From assembly GCA_021806765.1 (NCBI GenBank), contig JAJZQR010000029.1, forward strand, positions 1 through 29,281: a stretch of DNA of 29,281 bases. Direction: 5' to 3'. Positions within the stretch are counted from its first letter, which is position 1; every line of letters starts with the position of its first letter. The notes beneath the pieces were generated by a model. That model made no database searches. It was given only the letters and a program-made list of their open reading frames with translations, and was not told the DNA's origin. The position numbers and the translations under genes are program-made. Positions 14,557 to 22,910 of this stretch are shown here, piece after piece. This DNA is from Chloroflexota bacterium. GTDB taxonomy: Bacteria > Chloroflexota > UBA6077.

Positions 14557-14804
14557 TGTCCAGAATCAGAACCAGGGTGGCCGAGGGTGGCAGGATAGTG
14601 ATTCCGGCCGAGTTCCGCAGGGCGCTCGGCCTCGATGTGGGGGACGAGGTGATCCTCGATCTCGGGGAGGGCCAACTCACCGTGTTGACACCCCGGCAAG
14701 CCATAAAGCGTGCGCAGGAGCTTGTGCGCAGGTACGTCCCGAAGGGGCACAGGCTTGCCGACGAGCTGATTGCCGAACGTCGGGTCGAGACTGAGCATGA
14801 GTAG
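14556..14804 (+). CDS. vapB: AbrB/MazE-type antitoxin
   Basis: The 82-residue protein has the SpoVT/AbrB swapped-hairpin DNA-binding domain at 1-50: TRVAEGGRIVIPAEFRRALG, then GDEVILDLGEGQLTVLT. The C-terminal part (RAQELVRRYVPKG...) would bind and block the toxin. GGGAG lies six bases before the ATG. Its stop overlaps the PIN-domain gene start by 8 bp, the usual arrangement for antitoxin-toxin coupling. It probably represses its own promoter through the repeats just upstream. Confidence 0.85.
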   Translation: MSRIRTRVAEGGRIVIPAEFRRALGLDVGDEVILDLGEGQLTVLTPRQAIKRAQELVRRYVPKGHRLADELIAERRVETEHE

Positions 14805-15183
14805 CGCCGTACTGGATGCCTCAGCTCTGTTGGCCCTGCTTAACCAGGAAGAGGGCAGCGAGCTGGTAGCCGAGTTGGTGGCAGCCGGCGCCGTAATCAG
14901 CGCCGTAAACCTGTCCGAGGTCGTGTCCAAGCTCAGCCTGGTTGGCATGCCGGAATCGCTGATTCGGGAATCTCTCGATCCTCTTGGCCTCGAGGTTTTC
15001 CAGTTCGATGTCGAACTGGCGTATCGGGCTGCCGCGCTGTTGGGTCTCACCAGGGCGGCTGGCCTGTCTCTTGGTGATCGCGCCTGCCTGGCACTTGCGG
15101 GGCAAGTCAGACTCCCGGCAGTTACGGCTGATCGGGCCTGGGGGCGATTGGAATTGGATGTCGAGGTTCGCGTGATCCGCTGA
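14797..15183 (+). CDS. vapC: PIN-domain toxin (VapC-like ribonuclease)
   Basis: This is a predicted Mg-dependent RNase toxin. Start ATG 14797 is chosen because it gives MSSAVLDASALLALL, the usual PIN N-terminus, and overlaps the antitoxin stop (ATGAGTAG). In the 128 residues all four acidic catalytic positions are present: Asp7, Glu41 (NLSEVVSK), Asp94 (SLGDRACLAL) and Asp112 (TADRAW). It follows the helicase operon by about 390 bp. It may stabilise this accessory region or simply be a separate insertion. Confidence 0.88.
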   Translation: MSSAVLDASALLALLNQEEGSELVAELVAAGAVISAVNLSEVVSKLSLVGMPESLIRESLDPLGLEVFQFDVELAYRAAALLGLTRAAGLSLGDRACLALAGQVRLPAVTADRAWGRLELDVEVRVIR

Positions 15184-15317
15184 GGCTCTATACTCCTTCT
15201 ACAAGGACCACTAAACTGACCTGTTGCTACGTTTCTTCCCCACCGCCCGTTCGGGTTCTTCGACCCGGTTTCGGCATTGCACAGCCAGAACCGTTCCACG
15301 AGCAGCAACAAAGCGCC

Positions 15318-15501
15318 ATGGTTCACGAGGGCGGGTAGATAGAGTTACAGTCTATTGCCAACGTCACCCCCGCTTTGCGCGGGGGTCCAGGCATCCCATC
15401 TCCTCGTGAGGCTGCTCCTGCACGCCAACGGGGGGACCCTGGATGCCCGATCAGGTCGGGCACGACGGTCCAGGGAGTCTGTCACTCTGTCCGTGAACCA
15501 T
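15318..15501 (+). mobile_element. MITE-like repeat, copy 1
   Basis: A 184-bp element begins ATGGTTCACGAGGGCGGGTA and ends GTGAACCAT, giving imperfect terminal inverted repeats (ATGGTTCAC, then GAGTNACAG). It has no coding capacity. Inside are two hairpins: ACCCCCGC/GCGGGGGT with a short loop, and GCCCGA-TCAGG-TCGGGC. A near-identical copy in the same orientation lies at 26071-26266. The size, the inverted ends, the lack of coding and the repetition fit a miniature inverted-repeat element. The rest of 15184-15631 holds no other feature that I can support. Confidence 0.75.
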
Positions 15502-15631
15502 CCCCACTTCGCTCTGCCATTGGCATAAATGCACAAGAGCGAAGGTCCCAACTACGTGTAATCTGGCAGTTGCCGACCTGCCCGGACGAGCCGCATGATG
15601 ACCAGCACTGTCTGTCATGGAGAAATGTGTC

Positions 15632-16864
15632 ATGGACAAAATCAGTGCTGGGGACACCGCCTGGGTCTTGATTTCAGCCGCGCTGGTCATGTTGATGACG
15701 CCGGCCCTCGGGTTTTTCTACGGGGGCTTGGTGCGTCGAAAGAACGTCCTCTCTACCCTGATGCACAGCTTCTTTATCCTGGCACTGGTCACCGTGCAGT
15801 GGGTGCTCTGGGGATACAGCCTGGCCTTTGGTCCCGATTGGCACGGTTTGATCGGCCGCCTCGACTGGGTGGGACTGAACGGCGTCGGCTTCGAGCCGAA
15901 TCCGATCTATGCGCCCACGATCCCCCACCAGGCGTTCATGATCTACCAGGCGATGTTTGCGGTAATCACCCCGGCCCTGATCACGGGGGCGTTTGCCGAG
16001 CGGAAGCGGTTCAAAGCGTTTGTCCTCTTCAGCCTGATCTGGGCGACGGTCGTCTACGATCCGGTGACCCATTGGGTCTGGGGATATGGCGGCATCCTGC
16101 GGCAACTGGGCGCGGTGGATTTCGCCGGGGGGATTGTCGTGCACGTCACCTCGGGTGCCTCCGCGCTGGTGGCGGCCCTGATGCTGGGCCGTCGCCTGGG
16201 CTTCGGCCAGGAGCCCATGGATCCGCACGACGCGACGATGACGATTCTCGGCGCTGGTCTGCTGTGGTTCGGGTGGTTCGGCTTCAATGCGGGTAGTGCC
16301 CTCGGGGCGAACGGAGTCGCGGTGAACGCCTTCGTCGTGACCAACACCGCCGCGGCCATGGGCGCGTTGACCTGGATGACGGTGAGTTGGGCCCACCAGC
16401 AGCAGCCCAGCGTGCTCGGTGTGGGTGTCGGCGCCGTGGCGGGGTTGGCCACCATCACTCCGGCGGCCGGCTACGTGAACGTCCTGGCTGCGATCCTGAT
16501 TGGGATGTCCGCGGCGGTGGTCTGCTACTGGACCGTGCAGCTTCTGAAGGCGCGCCTCAAGATCGACGATGCCCTCGACGTTTTCGGTGTGCACGGCGTT
16601 GGCGGCGCCCTGGGCGCCATCGCTACCGGCGTGTTCGCAACCACGGCCGTGAACCCGAATGGCGTGAACGGACTGCTCTACGGCAACCCCGATCAGTTGC
16701 AGATACAGGTCATCGCTGTTGCCGTCACGGCGCTGTATGCCTCCACGATGACCTGGCTCATCCTGAAGTTCGTCGATCTGACCGTTGGTCTTCGAGTCGA
16801 GGAGGGTGAGGAGATAACGGGCCTCGACACGACGCAGCACGGCGAGGCGGCCTACACGATCTGA
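15632..16864 (+). CDS. amtB: Ammonium transporter (Amt/MEP/Rh family)
   Basis: This membrane channel conducts ammonia/ammonium into the cell. ATG 15632 is preferred over ATG 15617 because GGAGAAA lies at the right distance upstream of it. The 410-residue protein has about eleven helices. The twin pore histidines are present (His147 in DPVTHWVWG, His321 in VFGVHGVGG), as are the recruitment-site Asp before the first His and the Phe gate text MFAVITPALITGAFAER and WFGWFGFNAG. No GlnK/GlnB gene is adjacent, which is unusual for bacterial amt genes. The 3' end overlaps the convergent LysR gene by 13 bp. Confidence 0.93.
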   Translation: MDKISAGDTAWVLISAALVMLMTPALGFFYGGLVRRKNVLSTLMHSFFILALVTVQWVLWGYSLAFGPDWHGLIGRLDWVGLNGVGFEPNPIYAPTIPHQAFMIYQAMFAVITPALITGAFAERKRFKAFVLFSLIWATVVYDPVTHWVWGYGGILRQLGAVDFAGGIVVHVTSGASALVAALMLGRRLGFGQEPMDPHDATMTILGAGLLWFGWFGFNAGSALGANGVAVNAFVVTNTAAAMGALTWMTVSWAHQQQPSVLGVGVGAVAGLATITPAAGYVNVLAAILIGMSAAVVCYWTVQLLKARLKIDDALDVFGVHGVGGALGAIATGVFATTAVNPNGVNGLLYGNPDQLQIQVIAVAVTALYASTMTWLILKFVDLTVGLRVEEGEEITGLDTTQHGEAAYTI

Positions 16865-17859
16865 TCTGATGCCCCATTCTGGTGCTCGGGACGCTGGGAG
16901 GCGCTCAGGGGCGCCGTCAGCACTGGCTCGTGCCCCACCCCCTCGGGATGCCGGGCGGCGATCTCCTCCTTGAAGAACGAGAGGAAGGCGCGGACGGTGC
17001 GAGAGAGGTGCTTTCCCCGTAGGGTGGCAATGCGGAAGGAACGCGTGAAGCTGGCGCCTCGCACGGGCACCACCACCAGCGCCCCCCCTTCTATCTCCCG
17101 CTGCATCACCAGCTTCGAGAGGATGGAGACGCCCAGCCCCACCTCCACCGACTTCTTGACCACCTCGATGTTGTCGATGACCATGCTGGGGACGATGTGC
17201 ACTTTGTGGCGGGTCAGCTCCCGCTGGATGGCCGTCTGTACCCCCGAGCCCTCGCGGTGCGAGATGAAGGGCTCCCGGGCGAGATCCTCGATGTCCACGC
17301 CCCCCTTCGTCCTGCTGGCCCACGGATGACCCCGGGCGACGATGAGGTGCAGCTCGTCGCACCAGAACCCCTCGAAGTCGACCCCAGGCGCGTCAACCGG
17401 CCCCTCCAGGAGGGCGAAGTCGTACGCGTTGTTGACCATCTCCGCCATGATCCCCCTGCTGGTGTCGGCGGCCAGGGCGAACTTGACCTTCGGGTGGAGA
17501 TGCCTGAACTCGGCGAGGAGAGGGGGAAGCATGTAGATGGAGATGGTGGTGCTGGCGCCGATGCTGAGCTTGCCGCTGAACTCCGCGTCAAGCTCGGACA
17601 CTGCCTGCTCCGCCTCGTCCAGCAGGCCGCAAAGTCTTTCCACCTGCTGGGCGTAGGAGTAGAGGACCCGCCCTGCCTCGGTCAGGTAGAAGGACCTGCC
17701 GAGACGATCCAGCAACCTGGCTCTTAGCCGCTGTTCCAGTCTGGCTACCTGCGCGCTCACCGCCGGCTGAGTGAGACACAACTCCTCAGCGGCTCTGGTG
17801 AAGCTGCCCAGCCTCACCACACGGCAGAACACGAGCAACTGGTCGACCTCAGAGCGCAT
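16852..17859 (-). CDS. LysR-family transcriptional regulator
   Basis: This regulator is transcribed away from the lyase/transporter operon and probably controls it. It is 335 residues long, starting at ATG 17859 behind GAGAGGTGA. The winged helix-turn-helix lies at about 1-60 (GSFTRAAEELCLTQPAVSAQ). A linker helix follows, and the two-lobe effector domain spans about 90-300 (SIGASTTISIYMLPPLLAEF and GLGVSILSKLVM). A polar 30-residue tail follows. A perfect ATAACC-GCG-GGTTAT box lies 26 bp upstream of its start, fitting autoregulation and divergent activation. The effector is unknown, but a carboxylate brought in by the Tct transporter is a reasonable guess. Confidence 0.93.
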   Translation of the reverse strand: MRSEVDQLLVFCRVVRLGSFTRAAEELCLTQPAVSAQVARLEQRLRARLLDRLGRSFYLTEAGRVLYSYAQQVERLCGLLDEAEQAVSELDAEFSGKLSIGASTTISIYMLPPLLAEFRHLHPKVKFALAADTSRGIMAEMVNNAYDFALLEGPVDAPGVDFEGFWCDELHLIVARGHPWASRTKGGVDIEDLAREPFISHREGSGVQTAIQRELTRHKVHIVPSMVIDNIEVVKKSVEVGLGVSILSKLVMQREIEGGALVVVPVRGASFTRSFRIATLRGKHLSRTVRAFLSFFKEEIAARHPEGVGHEPVLTAPLSASQRPEHQNGASDQIV

Positions 17860-17884
17860 GGGCGGTCACCTCTCAGGGCAGTAG

Positions 17885-17899
17885 ATAACCGCGGGTTAT
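17885..17899. promoter_or_regulatory. LysR-type operator (T-N11-A palindrome)
   Basis: ATAACCGCGGGTTAT is a perfect 15-bp palindrome fitting the T-N11-A LysR box. It sits 26-40 bp upstream of the LysR start codon, in the intergenic region shared with the divergent operon. Confidence 0.7.
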
Positions 17900-17931
17900 G
17901 GCTCCAATATCAAACCATAGTTGGAAATGCG

Positions 17932-17959
17932 GGCAAGGCGGTGATAGATTGACCTTGCC
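17932..17959. promoter_or_regulatory. Inverted repeat GGCAAGG-N14-CCTTGCC
   Basis: Perfect 7-bp half-sites with centres 21 bp apart lie downstream of the LysR box in the divergent intergenic region. The spacing of two helical turns suits a dimeric regulator. It may be a second regulator or LysR activation site, and is unproven. Confidence 0.4.
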
Positions 17960-18080
17960 AAGATACACTGCCGGGGGCCGGCAGTCAATCGGAATCTGCT
18001 CCGCAGCTTGTCCTCATAAGAACACGGGTGGATAGGTCGTCCGTGGCGCAGTAGCGTCACTCCAGGTCGTCCCGCGGATT

Positions 18081-18108
18081 GTGACCCGGCGATAGTTCTC
18101 CGGGTCAC
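18081..18108 (+). promoter_or_regulatory. Leader hairpin / operator GTGACCCGG-N10-CCGGGTCAC
   Basis: A perfect 9-bp inverted repeat with a 10-nt loop lies 35 bp before the epimerase start codon. It has no T-tract, so it is not a typical terminator. It could be an RNA leader hairpin or a protein-binding dyad. Confidence 0.45.
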
Positions 18109-18143
18109 ATCGGTAGCCTCACAGCGTGGATAGGGGGTGAAGG

Positions 18144-19073
18144 ATGGCGGTGCTGGTTACGGGTGGTACCGGCTGGATCGGCTCCTACGTTGCCTGGGAG
18201 CTGGCAGCGAGGGGCCAGGAGGTGGTGACATTCGACCTGGTGTGTGAGGCCTGGCGCCTCAAGGGGTTGCCCTCGGTGTCGATGGTCCAGGGGGACATCC
18301 TGGACTTCCCCGGTCTTCTTGAAGCCATTACCAGGCACAGCGTCACCCGAGTTATCCACCTGGCGGCGATCCTGAAGGGCGACAGCCAGCGCAATCCCAG
18401 GCTGCTGCAGAAGGTCAATTGCGAGGGGACCGTCAACGTGCTGGAGGCGGCGAGGCTCGCCGGTGTTCAGCGGGTGGTGTACGGGAGCTCCGTCGTCGTC
18501 TATGGGCAGACGGACGGGGAGCCGGTGTCGGAGGACCACCCGACCAACCCCAGCGACATGTATGGGGCGACCAAGGTACTCGGCGAGACCTTCCTCAAGG
18601 AGTACCGTCGGCTCTACGGCCTCGACTTTGCCGTCGTGCGCTTCGCCCACGTTTACGGTCCGGGCAGGCTGAAGGGGACCGCGGTATGGAAGGATCTCTT
18701 CGAGTACCCTGCCAGGGGCGAGAAGTACGTGCTGCCCAGCGGCGGCGACCACTGGCTGAACTGGAGCTACGTGAAGGACTGCGCCACGGCGACGGTGGCG
18801 GCGTGCCTTGCGGAGAAGCTGGAGGAACGCTTCTTCAACGTCTGCGAGGGGGTTCGGCACACGCCTCGCGAGATCGCCGACCTGATCTCCTCGGAGATAG
18901 TCCCCGGTGCGCAGTTCGAGATCGGGCCGGGGCTGGTGCCGGGCCATCCCGCCGAGGCGACCATGGCTATCGAGACCGCGGCTCGGGTGCTCGACTGGCG
19001 CCCCTCCTTCGACATCCGGAGGGGCTGCCGGGAATACGTCGACGAGGTCAGGAGACAGGGAGTCACCAACTGA
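18144..19073 (+). CDS. NAD-dependent epimerase/dehydratase (extended SDR)
   Basis: This cytoplasmic oxidoreductase uses NAD(P) in a Rossmann fold. The 309-residue protein starts at ATG 18144 behind AGGGGGTGAAGG. The nucleotide motif GGTGWIG is at 7-13, IHLAA at 71-75, the catalytic Ser region YGSSVVVYG at 113-121, and the YGATK active-site Tyr140/Lys144. VYGPGRLKG and NWSYVKDCATA are typical extended-SDR elements. It is the first gene of an operon with a lyase, an amidohydrolase and a Tct transporter. It may therefore act on a catabolic intermediate rather than on a nucleotide sugar; that is inference. Confidence 0.9.
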   Translation: MAVLVTGGTGWIGSYVAWELAARGQEVVTFDLVCEAWRLKGLPSVSMVQGDILDFPGLLEAITRHSVTRVIHLAAILKGDSQRNPRLLQKVNCEGTVNVLEAARLAGVQRVVYGSSVVVYGQTDGEPVSEDHPTNPSDMYGATKVLGETFLKEYRRLYGLDFAVVRFAHVYGPGRLKGTAVWKDLFEYPARGEKYVLPSGGDHWLNWSYVKDCATATVAACLAEKLEERFFNVCEGVRHTPREIADLISSEIVPGAQFEIGPGLVPGHPAEATMAIETAARVLDWRPSFDIRRGCREYVDEVRRQGVTN

Positions 19074-19086
19074 GAAAGGAGCAGCC

Positions 19087-20304
19087 ATGGATCTCGAGCA
19101 TGGTCCGTGGAAGACCGAAGAGTACTGGGTGAGCCACTACCACTTCCTTCCAGAGGTGCGGGAGCAGTTGCAGCTTCCTCCCCGGGTCGAGTTCCATGAC
19201 TCCACATTGAGGGACGGCGAGCAGTCCCCGGGTGTGGTGTTCTCCGTCGAGCAGAAGGTGGAGATCGCGAAGATGCTGGACGCGGCGGGTTTCCAGTACA
19301 TCGAGGCCGGATTCCCGCCCGTCTCCAAGGCCGATCGGGACGCGATCTCCCAGATCACCAGCCTGGGGCTGAAGGCGAAGATCACCTGCCTCTCCCGCGC
19401 CCGGGCTGAGGACATCCAGATGGCGGCCGACTGCGGGGTGTGGGGGGCGATCCTGGAGGTGCCTGGCAGCGTGCCGAGGCTGAAGTATCAGTTCGGGTGG
19501 AGCGAGGACCAGGTGATCAAGATGACCACCGCCGCTGTGGTCCTGGCGAAGGAGAAGGGGATCGCCCCCAACATCTTCATCATGGATTCTCCGCGGGCCG
19601 AGCTGTCCTTCCTGGAGCGGCTGATCACCACCGTGGACCGGGAGGCGGGGATCGAGTGCGTGACCCTGGTGGACACCTCCGGCTGCATCACTCCGAGGGG
19701 CATGTACTATCTGGTGAGCCAGGCGCGCGGATGGACGGACAGGCGGATCGAGGTCCACTGCCACAACGACTTCGGCATGGGCGTGGCCAACTCCATCGCC
19801 GGCGTAGAGGCCGGCGCCCGCAGCGTGTCCGGCGTGATCAGCGGGCTCGGCCAGCGGGCCGGCAACGCCCCCATCGAAGAGGTCGCCTGGGCGGTCCAGG
19901 CCCTCTACGGCATCCCGACGGGGCTCGACTTCGCAAGGGTGTACGAGGTGGCGCTGAAGGTCCAGGAGTGGTCGGGGTGGTCCTTCCCGCCCAACAAGCC
20001 TGTGGTGGGCAGGAATCTCTTCACCTGGGAGGCGGGCATCCCCACCGCCGCGCTCCGCAAGAACCCCCATACCGTGGAGCCTTTCCAGCCCGAGATCTTC
20101 GGTCGGAAGCACGACATAATCCTGGGGAAGAAGGCTGGGCGGGCCAACGTCGAGTTCAAGCTGGAGGAGCTGGGGCTGGAGGGACCCGGGGAAGCCGGAA
20201 CCGAGCAGTTGCTGGAGATGGTGAAGGCCGAGTCGGTCAGACTGGGGCGGGCGCTGAGCGATGGGGAGTTCGAGTCCCTGTACCGGCAGATGGAGAACTC
20301 ATGA
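19087..20304 (+). CDS. DRE-TIM metallolyase (isopropylmalate/homocitrate synthase or HMG-CoA lyase-like)
   Basis: This is a TIM-barrel enzyme making or breaking a C-C bond by Claisen chemistry with a divalent metal. ATG 19087 follows AAAGGAGCAGCC, 13 bp after the epimerase stop. The 405-residue protein carries the DRE motif STLRDGEQSPG (from 39), metal-binding HCHND (His224, His226) and a downstream GLGQRAGNAPIEEV block, as in homocitrate/isopropylmalate synthases. It is shorter than LeuA proteins and lacks the LeuA regulatory domain. In this setting, with a carboxylate importer and a hydrolase, a catabolic lyase or condensing role is as likely as amino-acid synthesis. The exact substrate cannot be set from sequence. 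Confidence 0.88.
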   Translation: MDLEHGPWKTEEYWVSHYHFLPEVREQLQLPPRVEFHDSTLRDGEQSPGVVFSVEQKVEIAKMLDAAGFQYIEAGFPPVSKADRDAISQITSLGLKAKITCLSRARAEDIQMAADCGVWGAILEVPGSVPRLKYQFGWSEDQVIKMTTAAVVLAKEKGIAPNIFIMDSPRAELSFLERLITTVDREAGIECVTLVDTSGCITPRGMYYLVSQARGWTDRRIEVHCHNDFGMGVANSIAGVEAGARSVSGVISGLGQRAGNAPIEEVAWAVQALYGIPTGLDFARVYEVALKVQEWSGWSFPPNKPVVGRNLFTWEAGIPTAALRKNPHTVEPFQPEIFGRKHDIILGKKAGRANVEFKLEELGLEGPGEAGTEQLLEMVKAESVRLGRALSDGEFESLYRQMENS

Positions 20305-20342
20305 TCTACTCTTGTCTTCCACAATGAGGAGGATGGCTCGAA

Positions 20343-21650
20343 ATGCTGGTTCTCAAGGGTAGTCAGTTGATCGATGGGAACGGCGGGGTGATCCGCGACG
20401 CTGCTGTGCTGGTCGATGGGAAGCGGACCAAGCAGACGGGGCGGGCCGCCGAGGTCGCCGCCGCGGCGCCGCCCGACGCCGAGATCGTGGACATGGGCAG
20501 TTGCACCCTGATGCCGGGACTGATCGACTGCCACATGCACATGGAAGCCTTCAACATTCTCACCACCGAGAACTATCGGGTGGCCACCTTCGAGGTCACC
20601 CCCCAGCTCCAGATGCTGCAGGCGCTGCTGAACGCGCAGCTCTGCTTCGAGATGGGGCTGACGACCATCCGCTCCCAGGGCTGGATCGGCTACACAGGGC
20701 AGCTCACGGCAGAGGCTCTAGCCGTGAGGGATGCCATCGAGCGGGGCTTCGTGGCGGGACCGCGCATCAAGGTGTCCGGCTGGGCGACCGTCACGGGGTC
20801 GCACCTGGACCTCATCCTGATCGGCAACGCGCCTCGCCCTGCCGGGACGACCGCCGATGGACCATGGGAACTGCGGAAGCAGGTGCGCACGAACATTCGG
20901 ATGGGGGTAGACTGGACGAAGACCTCAGCCTCGGGGGGCGGCGGGACCGACAAGGAGGAGCCCGGCGTTCGGAACATGAGCCAGGAGGAGCTGAACGCCA
21001 TCGTCGAGGAGTCGCACTACCACCACAAGCCTGTCACCTGCCACTGCTTCACCCCGGAGGCGCAGAAGATGGCCGTGCGGGCGGGCGTGGACACCCTGGA
21101 GCACGCAGTTTTCACCGACGACGAGGCCCTGGCCATGATCGTGGGCGAGGGCAAGCCGGTGATCCCGACCCTGGCGCACCGGACCGATCGCGCCATCGAG
21201 GTTCGGCGGCGCGCGGGTACCTCGGAGTTCACCCTGAACAAGATGAGGCGGCTGCAGCCCTACACCAAAGAGACCTTCCAGCGGATGCACCAGGCCGGAG
21301 TCAAGATGGCGATGGGCACCGACACTCAGCTGGACCCGGAGATGGGCTCCCAGGCCATCGAGCTGGAGGTGTACGTGGAGTACGGCATGACCCCGATGGA
21401 GGCGATCCAGACGGCCACCGGGAACGCCGCCGAAGCGCTCCAGATTTCCAGGGATGTCGGCACCATCGAGGCCGGCAAGTTCGCGGACATCATCGCCGTG
21501 GACGGCGATCCCCTGCTGGACATAAGGGTCCTGCAGGAGAAGGCGAAGATCCGCCTGGTGATGAAGGAGGGACGAGTCTACGTAGACAGGCGTCCGGGCC
21601 ACGAGAAGTACGTGATCCACGACCAGTCCTACGATTGGAAGCGACTGTAG
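20343..21650 (+). CDS. Metal-dependent amidohydrolase (imidazolonepropionase-like)
   Basis: This 435-residue hydrolase of the amidohydrolase superfamily starts at ATG 20343, with GAGGAGG 11 bases upstream. Metal ligands are in place: DCHMH (His64, His66), the likely bridging Lys193 in WTKTSASGG, His234 (CHC), His254 (EHAVF) and Asp327 (GTDTQLD). A composite beta domain is formed by the N-terminus (GSQLIDGNGG) and the C-terminus (AGKFADIIAVDGDPL). It is cytoplasmic, as there is no signal peptide. Such enzymes open cyclic amides, prolidase-type bonds or lactone-like rings. Placement between the metallolyase and the transporter suggests a step in breaking down the imported compound. Confidence 0.9.
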   Translation: MLVLKGSQLIDGNGGVIRDAAVLVDGKRTKQTGRAAEVAAAAPPDAEIVDMGSCTLMPGLIDCHMHMEAFNILTTENYRVATFEVTPQLQMLQALLNAQLCFEMGLTTIRSQGWIGYTGQLTAEALAVRDAIERGFVAGPRIKVSGWATVTGSHLDLILIGNAPRPAGTTADGPWELRKQVRTNIRMGVDWTKTSASGGGGTDKEEPGVRNMSQEELNAIVEESHYHHKPVTCHCFTPEAQKMAVRAGVDTLEHAVFTDDEALAMIVGEGKPVIPTLAHRTDRAIEVRRRAGTSEFTLNKMRRLQPYTKETFQRMHQAGVKMAMGTDTQLDPEMGSQAIELEVYVEYGMTPMEAIQTATGNAAEALQISRDVGTIEAGKFADIIAVDGDPLLDIRVLQEKAKIRLVMKEGRVYVDRRPGHEKYVIHDQSYDWKRL

Positions 21651-21689
21651 CGATTGCCTCTTGTTCGTCGTGCGGAGTGCACTCGTTAT

Positions 21690-21711
21690 GGGGCGGGTTC
21701 AGACCCGCCCC
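21690..21711 (+). other. Stem-loop just upstream of tctC
   Basis: GGGGCGGGT (21690-21698) pairs perfectly with ACCCGCCCC (21703-21711) around TCAG, ending 17 nt before the tctC start codon and immediately before its ribosome site. It has no T-tract. It may protect or delimit the tctC message after processing. Confidence 0.6.
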
Positions 21712-21728
21712 GATGGGAGGGAGAGAAG

Positions 21729-22802
21729 ATGCGAACCATCAGGCTTTCCGGCGTGCTCCTGGCGATCCTCGTGGCGACCTCGCTCCTGGTAGCGTGCAGT
21801 GGCGGGGCAGGGCCCGCACCAACCCAGGCGCCACCCCCCAAGTCGGAGAAGGCCGCCGCTCCCCAGGCGACGGCGGCACCTCAACCGGCGGCCGCGTCTC
21901 AGGCTCAGCCCCAGGCGACCACCAAGTTCCCCGAGAAGGCGATCAACTTGATCGTGGCCTACGGGGCCGGCGGTGGCACCGACGTGACCGCCCGACTCCT
22001 GGCCTCGGACCTTGAGAAGGTACTCGGCCAGCCCGTCACGGTGACGAACGTCGAAGGAGGCGGCGGCTGGACGGGGTGGGGCCAACTGGCGCACGCGACC
22101 CCGGACGGCTACACCATAGGCTACATCAACGTCCCCAACATGTTCGCCGGCTATCTGGATCCCAAGATCAAGAGGCCGGAGAACCTCTCCAGCTTCATCC
22201 CGATCATGAACCACGTGACCGACCCCGGCGTTTGGATCGTCAAAGCCGACAGCAAGTTCAAGGATCTGCAATCGACCATCGCAGAGATGAAGGCGCAGCC
22301 GGAGAAGGTCAGCATGGCGACCCATGGGGCCGGAGGGGACGATGATCTGGCGCTCAGGCAGATCAAGAAGCTGACCGGCGCGCAGCCCAGCCAGATCAAC
22401 AACGACTCGACTGCCAAGAGCATGACTCAACTGCTGGGCGGCCACGTGGACGTGGTGGGGTGCAACGTCAGCGAAGTGGTCAACCAGTACAAGAACAAGG
22501 AGGTGCGGGTCCTGGGGGTGATGGGCGACAAGCACTCCGAGTACCTGCCCGATGTCCCCACCTTCAAGGAGCAGGGTATCGACGTTACCATGTCCGTGTC
22601 CCGCGGTATCGCCGCTCCAGCCAAGACCCCGAGCGACATAGTGAAGGTGCTCTCGGATGGACTTCAGAAGGCTATTTCTAGCGACAGCCACAAGCAGAAA
22701 GCCAAGGAGTTGTCCCTGTCGCTGGACATCATGACGGGAGACCAGTATCTCACGTTCCTGAAAGGCGAGGAGCAGAAGAACAAGGAGCTAATGGGCTGGT
22801 AG
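21729..22802 (+). CDS. tctC: Tripartite tricarboxylate transporter substrate-binding lipoprotein (TctC/Bug family)
   Basis: This extracytoplasmic receptor delivers a carboxylate to the TctAB permease. It starts at ATG 21729 behind GGGAGGGAGAG. The signal peptide ends in the lipobox VAC (Cys about 23). An Ala/Pro/Gln-rich tether follows, as in single-membrane bacteria, then the Bug fold from about 70 (FPEKAINLIVAYGAGGGTDV). The GGGTDV loop and ATPDGYTIGY are family hallmarks that contact the ligand carboxylate. Length is 357 residues. It lies upstream of tctB and tctA, with strong RNA hairpins on both sides of the gene. The ligand is unknown. Confidence 0.92.
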   Translation: MRTIRLSGVLLAILVATSLLVACSGGAGPAPTQAPPPKSEKAAAPQATAAPQPAAASQAQPQATTKFPEKAINLIVAYGAGGGTDVTARLLASDLEKVLGQPVTVTNVEGGGGWTGWGQLAHATPDGYTIGYINVPNMFAGYLDPKIKRPENLSSFIPIMNHVTDPGVWIVKADSKFKDLQSTIAEMKAQPEKVSMATHGAGGDDDLALRQIKKLTGAQPSQINNDSTAKSMTQLLGGHVDVVGCNVSEVVNQYKNKEVRVLGVMGDKHSEYLPDVPTFKEQGIDVTMSVSRGIAAPAKTPSDIVKVLSDGLQKAISSDSHKQKAKELSLSLDIMTGDQYLTFLKGEEQKNKELMGW

Positions 22803-22863
22803 GCCAGGCCGGGGCAACGTGAGCTTCGATGTTGTAGTGCAGATTCGGTACCGAAAACAGCTG

Positions 22864-22891
22864 GCCGGGAGGCGGGAGACCGCCTCCCGGC
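22864..22891 (+). other. Intercistronic stem-loop between tctC and tctB (GNRA loop)
   Basis: A perfect 12-bp stem, GCCGGGAGGCGG (22864-22875) with its complement (22880-22891), is closed by a GAGA tetraloop. No T-tract follows. It is placed where mRNA-stabilising hairpins allow binding-protein message to outnumber permease message. It could also cause partial termination. Confidence 0.7.
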
Positions 22892-22910
22892 GACAAGGTA
22901 TGGTGGCAGC

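Noticed and set aside
15674..17362. 562-codon minus-strand frame across amtB and lysR
   Set aside because: It overlaps two confident genes and reads as low-complexity Arg/Gly/His text. It is a shadow frame.
20501..22015. 504-codon plus-strand frame over the amidohydrolase and tctC start
   Set aside because: It is out of frame with two recognised proteins and rich in Gly/Arg/His repeats, without motifs.
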